Source of the DNA: Nocardia amamiensis NBRC 102102
GTDB taxonomy: Bacteria > Actinomycetota > Actinomycetes > Mycobacteriales > Mycobacteriaceae
Assembly (NCBI RefSeq): GCF_001612745.1
Contig: NZ_BDBA01000061.1
Location: forward strand, 1 to 54,187
Length of the DNA: 54,187 nt
Reading direction: 5' to 3'
The position numbers and the translations under genes are program-made. The notes below the pieces were generated by a model. That model was not told the origin of the DNA. It did no database searches and was given only the letters and a program-made list of their open reading frames with translations. This document shows positions 33,497-41,861 of the stretch, one piece after another (the stretch's first letter is position 1; each line of letters opens with the position of its first letter).

Positions 33497-33916
33497 CTAG
33501 GTCTCATACGCGTCGACGATTTGCACCGGCTCCTCGGCGACCTCGCCGTCGACGATCCGGTAGCTGCGCAGCTCGTGCTGCTCGGGATCGCGGGTGGAGA
33601 TCAGCACGTAGTGCGCGAACGGCTCGGAGGCATACGACACGTCGGTCCGGCTCGGGTAGGCCTCGGTGGCGGTATGCGAGTGGTAGATCACCACCGGCGT
33701 CTCGTCCGCCTCGTCCATCTCCCGCCAGACCTTCAACTGCTCGCCGGAGTCGAAGCGGTAGAAAGTGGGCGAACGCTCGGCGTTGACCATGGCGATGAAG
33801 CGCTCCGGTCGATCCGAGCCCTCTGGCCCGGCGATGACACCGCAGGCCTCATCGGGGTGATCGGCGCGCGCGTGCGCCACCATCGCCTCCACGAGGTCGG
33901 CCCTGATCACCAGCAC
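33497..33916 (-). CDS. mec: CysO-cysteine peptidase Mec (JAMM metalloprotease)
   Basis: The protein carries the JAMM zinc motif HSHTATEAYPSRTD (HxH followed by S and D) and the upstream glutamate in PDEACGVIAGP. It releases cysteine from the CysO-cysteine adduct made by CysM. I chose GTG 33916 (139 residues), about 10 nt after GGAAAGGG; a GTG three codons earlier sits too near that site, and the ATG at 33994 would add an unrelated tail. The N-terminus LVIRADLVEAMVAHARADHP matches the mycobacterial protein. Confidence 0.94.
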   Translation of the reverse strand: MLVIRADLVEAMVAHARADHPDEACGVIAGPEGSDRPERFIAMVNAERSPTFYRFDSGEQLKVWREMDEADETPVVIYHSHTATEAYPSRTDVSYASEPFAHYVLISTRDPEQHELRSYRIVDGEVAEEPVQIVDAYET

Positions 33917-34039
33917 GAGTCGCACACCCTTTCCGCAACGCCGACCCATCGCAGTCGACAACGAGCCAGGATATTCGGCTATTCCCACGAACATATCGGG
34001 CGGGTCTGTGGTGTGTGGCGCCGGGACGTTCGCGGCAGA

Positions 34040-35104
34040 TCAGCCCGACAATATGTCGCGATAGGCGGGGATGCCCGCGACCGCGTGGGCCGAGCGGATC
34101 GCGTCGACGACGGCGCGTTCGACGCACACCGCGGCCGCCGTGCAAATCTCGTCCAGGACGAGCAGATCGGCGGGAAAGGCGGGCGGCAGCGGAAGATCGG
34201 GGCTCTCCTCGGCCGTACCGGTGGCGAGCGCGAAGATCGTGTCCCCGTCGAGCGGTGAATGCGCGGGACGAATCGCCCTGGCCAAGCCGTCGTGCGCGGT
34301 GGCCGCCACCCGCCTGCACCCGGCCGGATCGAGCGGGGCGTCCGTCGCCACGACTCCGATCGTGGTGTTGAGCACCGTGCCTTTCACCGGCAGTGCATTG
34401 GCCGCGGCCAACTGCTCGGCCGTCGGCGCGCGCAGGCCGAAGTACTCGGGTCCGTCGGTGCCGCACCCCCACGGCAACCCGGTGCGCGGATCGAATACCG
34501 AGCCAACGGGATTGGCCACGATCAACGCGGCGACGGTGATCCCGGCGGCGGCGCCTTCGCTCAGCACAACGCTCGCGGTCCCCACCCCGCCTTTGATCGA
34601 TCCCGCGCGAGCGCCGACACCCGCACCGACCGACCCGCGGGCGAAATCGACCGCCGCGGCCTTCGCCGCCTGATAGCCGAACTCGGCCGTCGGCCGGATA
34701 CCCCACGCCCCGACCGGAAGATCGAAGATCACCGCGCCGGGGACGATCGGCACCACCCGGCCCGGGTCGGTCGGATCCATCACGATGCCCGCGCCGTTCT
34801 CCTCCAGCCAGCGCATGACGCCGTCGGCCGCGGCGAGACCGTAGGCGCTGCCACCGGTCAACAGGATCGCGTCGACCTGGCGGACGGTGTTCATCGGATC
34901 GAGCAGGTCGGTCTCGCGGGTGCCCGGCCCGCCGCCGCGCACGTCGACCGACGCCACCGCGCCGCCCGGCACGCGCACGACCGTGCAGCCGGTGGCCGCC
35001 CCGGCGCCCAGTGCAGCGTCGGGATCGAGGACGTGGTGATGACCGACCAGCACACCCGGGACATCGGTGAGCGAACTGTTCTCCCCCGGCTCGGCTTTCA
35101 CCAT
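34040..35104 (-). CDS. P1-family (DmpA-like) aminopeptidase, Rv1333-like
   Basis: The 354-residue protein is an N-terminal-nucleophile hydrolase of peptidase family S58/P1. It should cleave itself before the threonine in VLNTTIGVVATDA. LTGGSAYGLAAADGVMRWLE and IKGGVGTASVVLSEG are conserved family segments. Relatives release amino acids or D-amino acids from peptides, or hydrolyse beta-peptides; the Rv1333 substrate is not well settled. It lies inside the clpS-mec operon, 48 bp after DUF2017. Confidence 0.93.
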   Translation of the reverse strand: MVKAEPGENSSLTDVPGVLVGHHHVLDPDAALGAGAATGCTVVRVPGGAVASVDVRGGGPGTRETDLLDPMNTVRQVDAILLTGGSAYGLAAADGVMRWLEENGAGIVMDPTDPGRVVPIVPGAVIFDLPVGAWGIRPTAEFGYQAAKAAAVDFARGSVGAGVGARAGSIKGGVGTASVVLSEGAAAGITVAALIVANPVGSVFDPRTGLPWGCGTDGPEYFGLRAPTAEQLAAANALPVKGTVLNTTIGVVATDAPLDPAGCRRVAATAHDGLARAIRPAHSPLDGDTIFALATGTAEESPDLPLPPAFPADLLVLDEICTAAAVCVERAVVDAIRSAHAVAGIPAYRDILSG

Positions 35105-35157
35105 CTCTACTCCTCACGGCGGCTGATCGACCGCGCCGATCTTCGCACCGAAGCCGG

Positions 35158-35727
35158 TCAGGGAGCCAGCGCTTGCAGCAGTGAGTCCTGCATCCAGGTC
35201 AGCCAGTGGTACACGTCCAGGTGCGGAGCGCGCGGATCTTCGGGCTCGAGATGGTCGGGCGTGTCGGCGTCGATGTTCAGCACCGTGCCGAGCGCAAGGC
35301 GCACGTCGGTGAGCGCGGTCAGCCACGCGTCGGCCTGCTCCGGGGTGATCACGATCTTGCCGCCCGCGCTCGGCACGGTATCCAGCACCACCGAGCCAGC
35401 GGCCAGCTTGGCATCGATGATGTCGGGCTCGTGCAGGCCACGCAGCGCGCTGTTGAGACCGGCGCGCTCGGCGTCCGGCGAGCCGGGCTCGCTGCGGTGG
35501 AAGTCCGGGAGGAGCCTGCGCAGCCGCGGGTCGTCGGGCGGGACGGTGTTGCCGGATCGTAATCCGGTCAGCGCGGCCAGATCGTCATCGGGGGCGGACG
35601 CGGCGCGTTCGGTGAGCAGCCCGGAGACCGCTCCCACCAGTGACCGAAGCACGTTGGCCTCGCGTGCGTCCATTTCGGAACGCAGTTTGAGACCGCTCAG
35701 CGAGTTCTTCCTGCTCCACTTACGCAC
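35158..35727 (-). CDS. DUF2017 protein (Rv1332-like)
   Basis: The 189-residue soluble protein is helical. LRSEMDAREANVLRSLVGAV starts the family domain; DDPRLRRLLPDFH and ITPEQADAWLTALTDVRLAL are typical, and the conserved Trp-rich end reads LDVYHWLTWMQDSLL. It always follows clpS in mycobacteria and relatives and has been listed as a putative transcriptional regulator, without proof. Its start is 21 bp after the clpS stop. Confidence 0.9.
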   Translation of the reverse strand: MRKWSRKNSLSGLKLRSEMDAREANVLRSLVGAVSGLLTERAASAPDDDLAALTGLRSGNTVPPDDPRLRRLLPDFHRSEPGSPDAERAGLNSALRGLHEPDIIDAKLAAGSVVLDTVPSAGGKIVITPEQADAWLTALTDVRLALGTVLNIDADTPDHLEPEDPRAPHLDVYHWLTWMQDSLLQALAP

Positions 35728-35748
35728 GGCGTCAGGGTAGCGTTCTGG

Positions 35749-36063
35749 TCAGTCGTCCCGCTGCATGGTGGCCCAGAGGCCCGCGGCGTGTAGCCGCTGG
35801 ACATCATGTTCCATCTTGTCCCGGGAACCGGACGAGACCACCGCCTTGCCCTCGTTGTGGACCTTCAACATCAGCTCGGTCGCCTTCGCTTTGCTGTAGC
35901 CGAACAGCTTCTGGAAGATGTAGGTGACGTAATGCATGAGATTGACCGGATCGTCCCAGACCACGGTCACCCAGGGGCGGTCCTCCGCCTCCAGGATCTC
36001 GGTGTATTCGACCGCCTCTGGCGTCGCCTGTGCCGCGGAAACTGTCGCGTTCGCGGCGCCCAT
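35749..36063 (-). CDS. clpS: ATP-dependent Clp protease adaptor ClpS
   Basis: The 104-residue adaptor binds proteins with bulky N-terminal residues and passes them to ClpCP. The core [20 protein letters not shown] has the Asp and Asn that grip the substrate N-terminus; [17 protein letters not shown] and [13 protein letters not shown] complete the fold. ATG 36063 follows GGGGTGA; a longer start at 36099 has no ribosome binding site. First gene of the minus-strand operon clpS-DUF2017-P1 peptidase-mec-cysO-cysM-rhomboid-MBL. Confidence 0.95.
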   Translation of the reverse strand: MGAANATVSAAQATPEAVEYTEILEAEDRPWVTVVWDDPVNLMHYVTYIFQKLFGYSKAKATELMLKVHNEGKAVVSSGSRDKMEHDVQRLHAAGLWATMQRDD

Positions 36064-36220
36064 GACGACGTCACCCCGGACTATGTTGCACAAGGCCATA
36101 ACGTCAAGGGTACGACTCGACTCCCGATAAACAAGCCCACGCAGCCCCGATTCGCGCTTTCCCGGTTCACCGGCACGATGCCCGCCGCTGCGGCCCGGCC
36201 GCCATGTCTACAGTGACTGC

Positions 36221-37531
36221 GTGGACCTGCGTGACGGCACCGCGAGCACGGCGCTGCTGACCGACCAGTACGAACTGACCATGCTCGCCGCGGCGCTCGC
36301 CGACGGTTCGGCGCAGCGGCAGTGCACCTTCGAGGTGTTCGCCAGACGTTTGCCCAATGGTCGTCGCTACGGCGTGGTCGGTGGCACCGGCAGGCTGCTC
36401 GAGGCACTGCGGCGGTTCCGCTTCGATGACGCGGAACTCGCCGTCATCGCGCCGTTCTCGGATCGGCAAACCCTCGACTGGCTGCGCGACTATCGATTCA
36501 CCGGCGACATCGACGGCTACGCCGAAGGAGAGCTCTATTTCCCCGGCTCCCCGATCCTCTCGGTGCGCGGCAGCTTCGCCGAATGCGTGCTGCTGGAGAC
36601 GCTGGTCCTGTCGATTCTCAACCACGACAGCGCGATCGCGTCGGCGGCAGCGCGCATGGTGAGCGCCGCCGGTGGGCGCCGGATGATCGAGATGGGCTCG
36701 CGGCGCGCCCACGAACATGCCGCCCCCGACAGTTCCCGCGCGGCGTATCTGGCCGGTTTCGACGCCACCTCCAATCTGGAGGCGGTGCGCCGCTACGGTA
36801 TTCCGGGCGCGGGCACCAGCGCGCACGCGTTCGTCCTGCTGCACAGCGGTCCCGACGGGGCGCACGAGGCCGAAGCGTTCCGCAGCCAGCTGCGGACACT
36901 CGGGATCGGGACGACGCTGCTGGTGGACACCTTCGACATCACCAAGGGCGTGGCGACCGCCATCGAGGTGGCAGGCACCGAACTGGGCGGGGTCCGGATC
37001 GACTCCGGCGATCTCGGCGTGCTGGCCCGCCAGGTGCGCGACCAACTCGACGCGCTCGGCGCGACCAAGACCCGCATTGTGGTCTCCGGCGATCTCGACG
37101 AGTACGCCATCGCCGCGTTGCGCGCCGAACCGGTCGACGTCTACGGCGTCGGCACGGCGCTGGTCACCGGGTCGGGCGCGCCGACAGCGGGAATGGTCTA
37201 CAAGCTGGTCGAGGTGGACGGGTTGCCGGTGGCCAAACGCAGCAGTCACAAACAGTCGCGCGGCGGCACGAAGAAGGCGGTCCGCTTGGCCCGCGACACC
37301 GGCACGATCGTCGAGGAGATCGTCTACCCGGCGGGCGGACCGGTACCGCCGTCGAACGGCTTCCAAGCCCGTGATCTGCTCGTCCCGCTGGTCCGCGGAG
37401 GTGAGCCGGTGGAAGACCTGCCCACGCTGTCCGACAGCCGCGACCTGGTCGCCCGCGGGCTGATCAGCCTGCCGTGGGAGGGCCTCAAGTTGTCCTCGGG
37501 CGAACCGGCGATCGTAACCACCTTCGCCTGA
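36221..37531 (+). CDS. pncB: Nicotinate phosphoribosyltransferase
   Basis: The 436-residue enzyme joins nicotinate to PRPP to form nicotinate mononucleotide in NAD salvage. LLTDQYELTMLAAAL is the conserved N-terminus; RRAHEHAAPDSSRAAYLAGF, IPGAGTSAHAFVLLH (with the phosphorylated-histidine region), VRIDSGDLGVLARQVR and VVSGDLDEYAI line the active site. GTG 36221 is the start at family length. Divergent from clpS; pncA follows after 147 bp on the same strand, making a complete nicotinamide-to-NaMN branch. Confidence 0.97.
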   Translation: MDLRDGTASTALLTDQYELTMLAAALADGSAQRQCTFEVFARRLPNGRRYGVVGGTGRLLEALRRFRFDDAELAVIAPFSDRQTLDWLRDYRFTGDIDGYAEGELYFPGSPILSVRGSFAECVLLETLVLSILNHDSAIASAAARMVSAAGGRRMIEMGSRRAHEHAAPDSSRAAYLAGFDATSNLEAVRRYGIPGAGTSAHAFVLLHSGPDGAHEAEAFRSQLRTLGIGTTLLVDTFDITKGVATAIEVAGTELGGVRIDSGDLGVLARQVRDQLDALGATKTRIVVSGDLDEYAIAALRAEPVDVYGVGTALVTGSGAPTAGMVYKLVEVDGLPVAKRSSHKQSRGGTKKAVRLARDTGTIVEEIVYPAGGPVPPSNGFQARDLLVPLVRGGEPVEDLPTLSDSRDLVARGLISLPWEGLKLSSGEPAIVTTFA

Positions 37532-37678
37532 GGTCAGCGCCTGCGCTCGGCGACGTGGTGCACCAGATGGCGGCGTTTACATCGCGTCCACCGGAATTTC
37601 CCGCGCGTCGAGTTAACCGGTGGTCCGGCCTGGCGGCAGAATCTCGGTAGGTCACCAGTCACACCGCGGGAGGTCACC

Positions 37679-38245
37679 GTGACCCGAGCACTGATCATCG
37701 TCGACGTCCAGAACGATTTCTGCGAGGGCGGATCGCTCGCGGTCACCGGCGGCGCCGCGGTGGCCGCCCGGATCAGCGAGCATCTCGCGGCGACGCACTA
37801 CAGCGTGGTGGTCGCGACCCGCGACTACCACATCGATCCCGGCGCGCACTTCTCCGACGAGCCCGACTACGTGGACAGCTGGCCGCCGCACTGCCGGGTC
37901 GGCACGCCCGGCGCCGACTTCCACCCCGCCCTGACCATCGACCCGATCCACCAGATCTTCTCCAAGGGCGCCTACACCGCGGCCTACTCCGGTTTCGAGG
38001 GCACGACCGACGACGGCACCGGACTGGCCGACTGGCTGCACGACCGCGGCGTGGACGCCGTCGACGTGGTCGGCATCGCCACCGATCACTGTGTGCGCGC
38101 CACCGCGCTGGACGCGCGCATCGAGGGTTTCGACACCCGCGTCCTGCTCGATCTCACCGCCGGGGTGGCATCGGACACCGTGACCGCCGCGCTGGACCGC
38201 ATGCGCGGGGCGGGCGTCGATCTCGAAGGAAGCATCAGCCGGTAG
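37679..38245 (+). CDS. pncA: Nicotinamidase / pyrazinamidase
   Basis: The 188-residue enzyme deamidates nicotinamide to nicotinate, and would convert the drug pyrazinamide to pyrazinoic acid. The catalytic triad is D9 (IIVDVQNDF), K96 (FSKGAYTAAYSGFEG) and C138 (GIATDHCVRATALDA); metal ligands are in TRDYHIDPGAHF and PPHCRVG. Start GTG 37679 is preceded by GGGAGG. It follows pncB directly; in M. tuberculosis the two genes are not adjacent. Confidence 0.97.
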   Translation: MTRALIIVDVQNDFCEGGSLAVTGGAAVAARISEHLAATHYSVVVATRDYHIDPGAHFSDEPDYVDSWPPHCRVGTPGADFHPALTIDPIHQIFSKGAYTAAYSGFEGTTDDGTGLADWLHDRGVDAVDVVGIATDHCVRATALDARIEGFDTRVLLDLTAGVASDTVTAALDRMRGAGVDLEGSISR

Positions 38246-38302
38246 ACCGCCCGGTCTCGCCGACCGGCCCGTCCTGTCGGAGGCACCGAGTAGGCTGCTC
38301 GC

Positions 38303-40351
38303 GTGTCCGAACTTCCGCCCGTCTCCGACCTTTTGGCCACCGCCGTGCAGGCGCTCGGCGGGAAGGAACGCGCCGGGCAGGTGACCATGGCCGCGGCGGT
38401 CGACCACGCGATCGATACCAAGGAGCACCTCGCGGTGCAGGCGGGCACGGGTACCGGCAAGTCGCTGGCGTATCTGGTGCCGAGCCTGCACCACGCGGTG
38501 CGCACCGGTCGCACCGTGGTGGTCTCCACAGCGACGATCGCGTTGCAGCGCCAACTGGTCGACCGGGATCTGCCGCGGCTGGCCGAGGCGTTGCGCGGGC
38601 CGCTGGGCCGGACGCCGAAGTTCGCGATCCTCAAGGGACGCAACAACTATCTGTGCTTGAACAAGATCAACAGCGCCATCCCGGACGAGCCTGCCGAGGC
38701 GGAGCTGTTCGACGCGTTCGCGATCTCCCGCCTCGGCCGCGAGGTGCAGCGGCTCAACGACTGGGCCTCCGACACCGAGACCGGAGACCGCGACGAACTC
38801 GCCCCCGGGGTGAGCGACCGCGCCTGGCGACAGGTCAGTGTGTCGTCGCGGGAGTGCCTGGGCAAGTCGCGCTGCCCGTTCGGCCAGGATTGCTTCGCCG
38901 AGCGCGCCAGGACGGAATCGGCGCAGGCCGACGTGGTGGTGACCAATCACGCGCTGCTCGCGATCGATGCGATCAGCGGTATCCAGGTACTGCCCGAGCA
39001 CGATGTCGTGGTCATCGATGAGGCGCACGAATTGGTCGATCGGGTCACCGGCGTGGCCACCGCCGAGCTCGCCCCTTCCGCGATCAGCGCCGCCGCGCGA
39101 CGCTGCGCCAAACTGATCGACGAGCAGGAGGTGGACCGCCTGGAGGGCGCCGCCGATGCCTGGCACACCGTGCTGGACGAGCTGCCCGCCGCACGCTGGG
39201 ACACCCTCCCCGACGGCGTCGCCCCGGTACTGGCCCTGATCCGGGACGCGGCCTGGAACGCGCGCACCGCCCTCGCGCCGCCGGGCGCCACCACCGCGCA
39301 GGGCGATCCGGAGAGCGCCGCGGCCCGCAATCTGGCGCTGGCCGCGATCGATGAGGTGCACGACAGCGCGGTCCGCGCGCTGACCGCGTTCGAGGAGCCC
39401 GATCCGGCCGCCCGGCGCGACGTCATCTGGTTGGCCGCCGACGAGGTCCGCGGCGTCGTGCGCCGTTCGTTGCGCATGGCCCCACTCTCGGTCGGCGGAT
39501 TGTTGCGCAGCAGGCTCTTCGGCACCGCCACCGTGGTGCTGACCTCCGCCACGTTGCAGATCGGCGGCTCGTTCGACGGGCTCGCGATCACCTGGGGCCT
39601 GCCCGCGCAGTCGGGCAACCGCGTCGACCCGGCCACCGCGAACGGCGCGGAGGCGCCGTCGGACGCCGAGACCGTCCGCTGGAACTCGCTCGATGTCGGC
39701 TCTCCGTTCGACCACGCCAAGTCCGGCATCCTCTACGTCGCCAAGCACCTGCCCGCACCGGGACGCGACGGCTTGGCGCCCGCGTACCTGGACGAGATCG
39801 AGCGACTGATCACCGCGGCGGGCGGGCGCACCCTCGGCCTGTTCTCCTCGATGCGCGCGGCGCGCGCGGCCACCGACGCGTTGCGCGACCGGTTGCGGAC
39901 ACCGATCTTGTGCCAGGGCGAGGATGCCACGGGGGCGCTGGTCCGCAAGTTCGCCGACGACCCGGAGACCTCGCTGTTCGGCACGCTGTCGCTGTGGCAG
40001 GGTGTCGACGTGCCGGGCCCTTCGCTGAGCTTGGTGATCCTGGACCGCATCCCGTTCCCACGCCCGGACGATCCGCTGCTCACGGCCAGGCAGCGCGCCG
40101 TGGAGTCGCGGGGCGGCAACGGATTCATGACGGTGGCCGCCAACCATGCCGCGCTCCTGCTGGCGCAGGGCACCGGGCGCCTGCTGCGCAGCGTCGATGA
40201 TCGCGGTGTGGTGGCCATCCTGGATTCCCGCCTCGCCACGGCTCGCTATGGCGGATATCTGCGCGCTTCACTGCCGCCCTATTGGGAGACCGCCGACCCC
40301 GACGTCGTGGTCAAAGCGCTAGGACGACTCGCCGCAGCAGCGGCGGTGTGA
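38303..40351 (+). CDS. dinG: DinG-family ATP-dependent DNA helicase
   Basis: The 682-residue superfamily 2 helicase (XPD-like) has Walker A AGTGTGKSLAY (K53), DEAH box VVVIDEAHELVD (239-242), and four cysteines C118, C185, C191 and C197 that fit the iron-sulfur cluster of DinG/XPD. Motifs V and VI are seen in SLWQGVDVPG and AQGTGRLLRSVDDRG. It unwinds forked DNA, D-loops and R-loops in repair. GTG 38303 is the family start. It corresponds to Rv1329c. Confidence 0.95.
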   Translation: MSELPPVSDLLATAVQALGGKERAGQVTMAAAVDHAIDTKEHLAVQAGTGTGKSLAYLVPSLHHAVRTGRTVVVSTATIALQRQLVDRDLPRLAEALRGPLGRTPKFAILKGRNNYLCLNKINSAIPDEPAEAELFDAFAISRLGREVQRLNDWASDTETGDRDELAPGVSDRAWRQVSVSSRECLGKSRCPFGQDCFAERARTESAQADVVVTNHALLAIDAISGIQVLPEHDVVVIDEAHELVDRVTGVATAELAPSAISAAARRCAKLIDEQEVDRLEGAADAWHTVLDELPAARWDTLPDGVAPVLALIRDAAWNARTALAPPGATTAQGDPESAAARNLALAAIDEVHDSAVRALTAFEEPDPAARRDVIWLAADEVRGVVRRSLRMAPLSVGGLLRSRLFGTATVVLTSATLQIGGSFDGLAITWGLPAQSGNRVDPATANGAEAPSDAETVRWNSLDVGSPFDHAKSGILYVAKHLPAPGRDGLAPAYLDEIERLITAAGGRTLGLFSSMRAARAATDALRDRLRTPILCQGEDATGALVRKFADDPETSLFGTLSLWQGVDVPGPSLSLVILDRIPFPRPDDPLLTARQRAVESRGGNGFMTVAANHAALLLAQGTGRLLRSVDDRGVVAILDSRLATARYGGYLRASLPPYWETADPDVVVKALGRLAAAAAV

Positions 40352-40446
40352 TACCGCGCACACCCGCCGGTCTATATTTCCAGACGGAAGTAGATTGGTG
40401 TGCGGTACTTCGGTGACCCCCAATTCCCACACCGAACGTATCGATC

Positions 40447-40481
40447 GTCCCCGCGCCAAGCCCTGCACGCGGCGCGGGGAC
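40447..40481. terminator. Terminator hairpin between dinG and ridA
   Basis: GTCCCCGCGCC (40447-40457) and GGCGCGGGGAC (40471-40481) are perfect 11-bp inverted repeats between two convergent genes and probably stop transcription from both sides. A weaker hairpin with a bulge spans the dinG stop codon (about 40342-40372). Confidence 0.65.
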
Positions 40482-40512
40482 ACCACCGAATCCTTTGTCC
40501 GGCGACGCGATC

Positions 40513-40908
40513 TCAGCCCCGCACGGCCACCGCATCGACTTCGAACAACATCCCGGGCAGCGCAAGCGCGGCCACTCCGGTCAGTGTCTGCGCAGGGGGT
40601 TTGTCCCCCCAGATCGCCGCGATCTTTTTGCCGAGCACGGCCAGCTTGTCCAGGTCGTGGTCGACGATATGCGTCCGCAATTGCGCGACGTCGGTGAAGC
40701 CCAATCCCACCGAGCGCAGCGCGATGCCGAGATTGGCGAACGCGTTGTCCACCTGAGCCGCGAAATCCGTACTGGTGGTGTGCCCTTCGGCGTCCGAGTC
40801 GTACTGCCCCGCGATGAACACCAACTCCCCGCGTGTGGTCGCCACATGGCTGTAGCCGAATCCGGTCGGGTCGTGCAGTTCGGCGGGGTTGCTGATCTCG
40901 ATGGCCAT
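40513..40908 (-). CDS. RidA-family enamine/imine deaminase
   Basis: The 131-residue protein has the RidA (YjgF/YER057c) fold: VFIAGQYDSDAEGH near the N-terminus, DFAAQVDNAFANLGIALRSV and GFTDVAQLRTHIVD, ending TLTGVAALALPGMLFEVDAV. The usual C-terminal arginine motif of true RidA deaminases (RxxV) is replaced here by TGVAAL, so it may act on another substrate or be a binding protein. ATG 40908 lies 6 nt after AAGGAG; an upstream ATG at 40914 abuts that site. The deaminase label is by family only. Confidence 0.88.
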   Translation of the reverse strand: MAIEISNPAELHDPTGFGYSHVATTRGELVFIAGQYDSDAEGHTTSTDFAAQVDNAFANLGIALRSVGLGFTDVAQLRTHIVDHDLDKLAVLGKKIAAIWGDKPPAQTLTGVAALALPGMLFEVDAVAVRG

Positions 40909-40998
40909 GGTCATCTCCTTGCTCGGTTGTCTTCTGCTGCAACACCGAAACGACGATTCAGCAGGCCGCAGTGTGACATGACATCGGCCATAAACGAC

Positions 40999-41031
40999 CG
41001 CGGCGCGGTGACCCGAGGTCACCGCGCCGCG
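40999..41031 (-). terminator. Perfect 15-bp terminator after doxX
   Basis: CGCGGCGCGGTGACC (40999-41013) and GGTCACCGCGCCGCG (41017-41031) pair perfectly around a CGA loop, 13 bp after the doxX stop codon. One of the strongest hairpins in the window. Confidence 0.85.
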
Positions 41032-41044
41032 ATTCGGCAATGAT

Positions 41045-41584
41045 TCACAGCACCCACTTCAGGATCAGCGTGAGGACGCCGGTCACGACCCCGAGGATCA
41101 CCGCGGCCACACCCCACACGAATCCCTGACGCTCCCACGGACGTCCCGCATCCAGCGAGATCTTGCCGGCACCGGTGAAGGCCAGCCCGGCGGCCGCGGC
41201 CGCGAACAGCAATCCCATCTCATATCCCTTGCCGGTGAGCAGGCCGCCGCTCCAGGTGACGTTGATCGCGTTGATCATGGTGCCGAGCACGGCGGCAGCG
41301 GCCAGCGGGGTCAGCAGGCCGAGCAGGAGAAGCAGGCCGCCACCGAGTTCGGTCAGGCCCGCCAGCGTCCCGAAGATCTTGCCCGGGTTGTAGCCCATTT
41401 GCTCGAAGCCGTCGGCGTTGGCTCGCCAGCCCGGGCCGCCCCACCAGCCGAAGAGCTTCTGCGCGCCGTGCGCGGCGAGCAAGCCGCCGAAGACGACGCG
41501 CACGATCAGCAAGCCGATGTCGGTGGAGATCGCGTCCAACTGGGTGTTTCCGCTGCTGCGTTCGAGTACGGATTTGATGGTCAT
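41045..41584 (-). CDS. DoxX-family membrane protein
   Basis: The 179-residue protein has four to five hydrophobic helices with the DoxX pattern LIVRVVFGGLLAAHGAQKLF, the FGWWGGPG loop, and FGTLAGLTELGGGLLLLLGL. In M. tuberculosis a DoxX protein takes part in a membrane redox complex with SodA and SseA for oxidative stress; other members are unassigned. ATG 41584 follows GAGGA at a good distance. Confidence 0.9.
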   Translation of the reverse strand: MTIKSVLERSSGNTQLDAISTDIGLLIVRVVFGGLLAAHGAQKLFGWWGGPGWRANADGFEQMGYNPGKIFGTLAGLTELGGGLLLLLGLLTPLAAAAVLGTMINAINVTWSGGLLTGKGYEMGLLFAAAAAGLAFTGAGKISLDAGRPWERQGFVWGVAAVILGVVTGVLTLILKWVL

Positions 41585-41861
41585 GCTGGTCCTCATCCCT
41601 GCAAGTCGTTCCGGCGGACATGGTGCCCCGGCTAAACAAACCGGACTGCGGTCCGATTGTCGCACGAAGGGCTCAACTGCCCAACCCACTCCGCTTATTC
41701 CACGGTCCGGTGAGTGGGATGGTTCAGCGCGAAAGCGAGCGAGAGGTTACTCCGCGAGGATTAGGTAAACCACATCATCGCATCGTCGTCGCGAAGAACG
41801 CGTTGAGCCGTTGCCGTGGAGTGTGCATATGTTGCAAGCTCGTCGGCAGTCGCGTGATTGC

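Noticed and set aside
37652..40147. Minus-strand open frame of 831 codons opposite pncA and dinG
   Set aside because: It is the antisense shadow of two well-supported genes; the translation is Gly/Arg/His-rich without domains.
41690..41861. Terminal repeats of the TnpB element
   Set aside because: No clear element end or target-site duplication could be recognised without a strain lacking the insertion.
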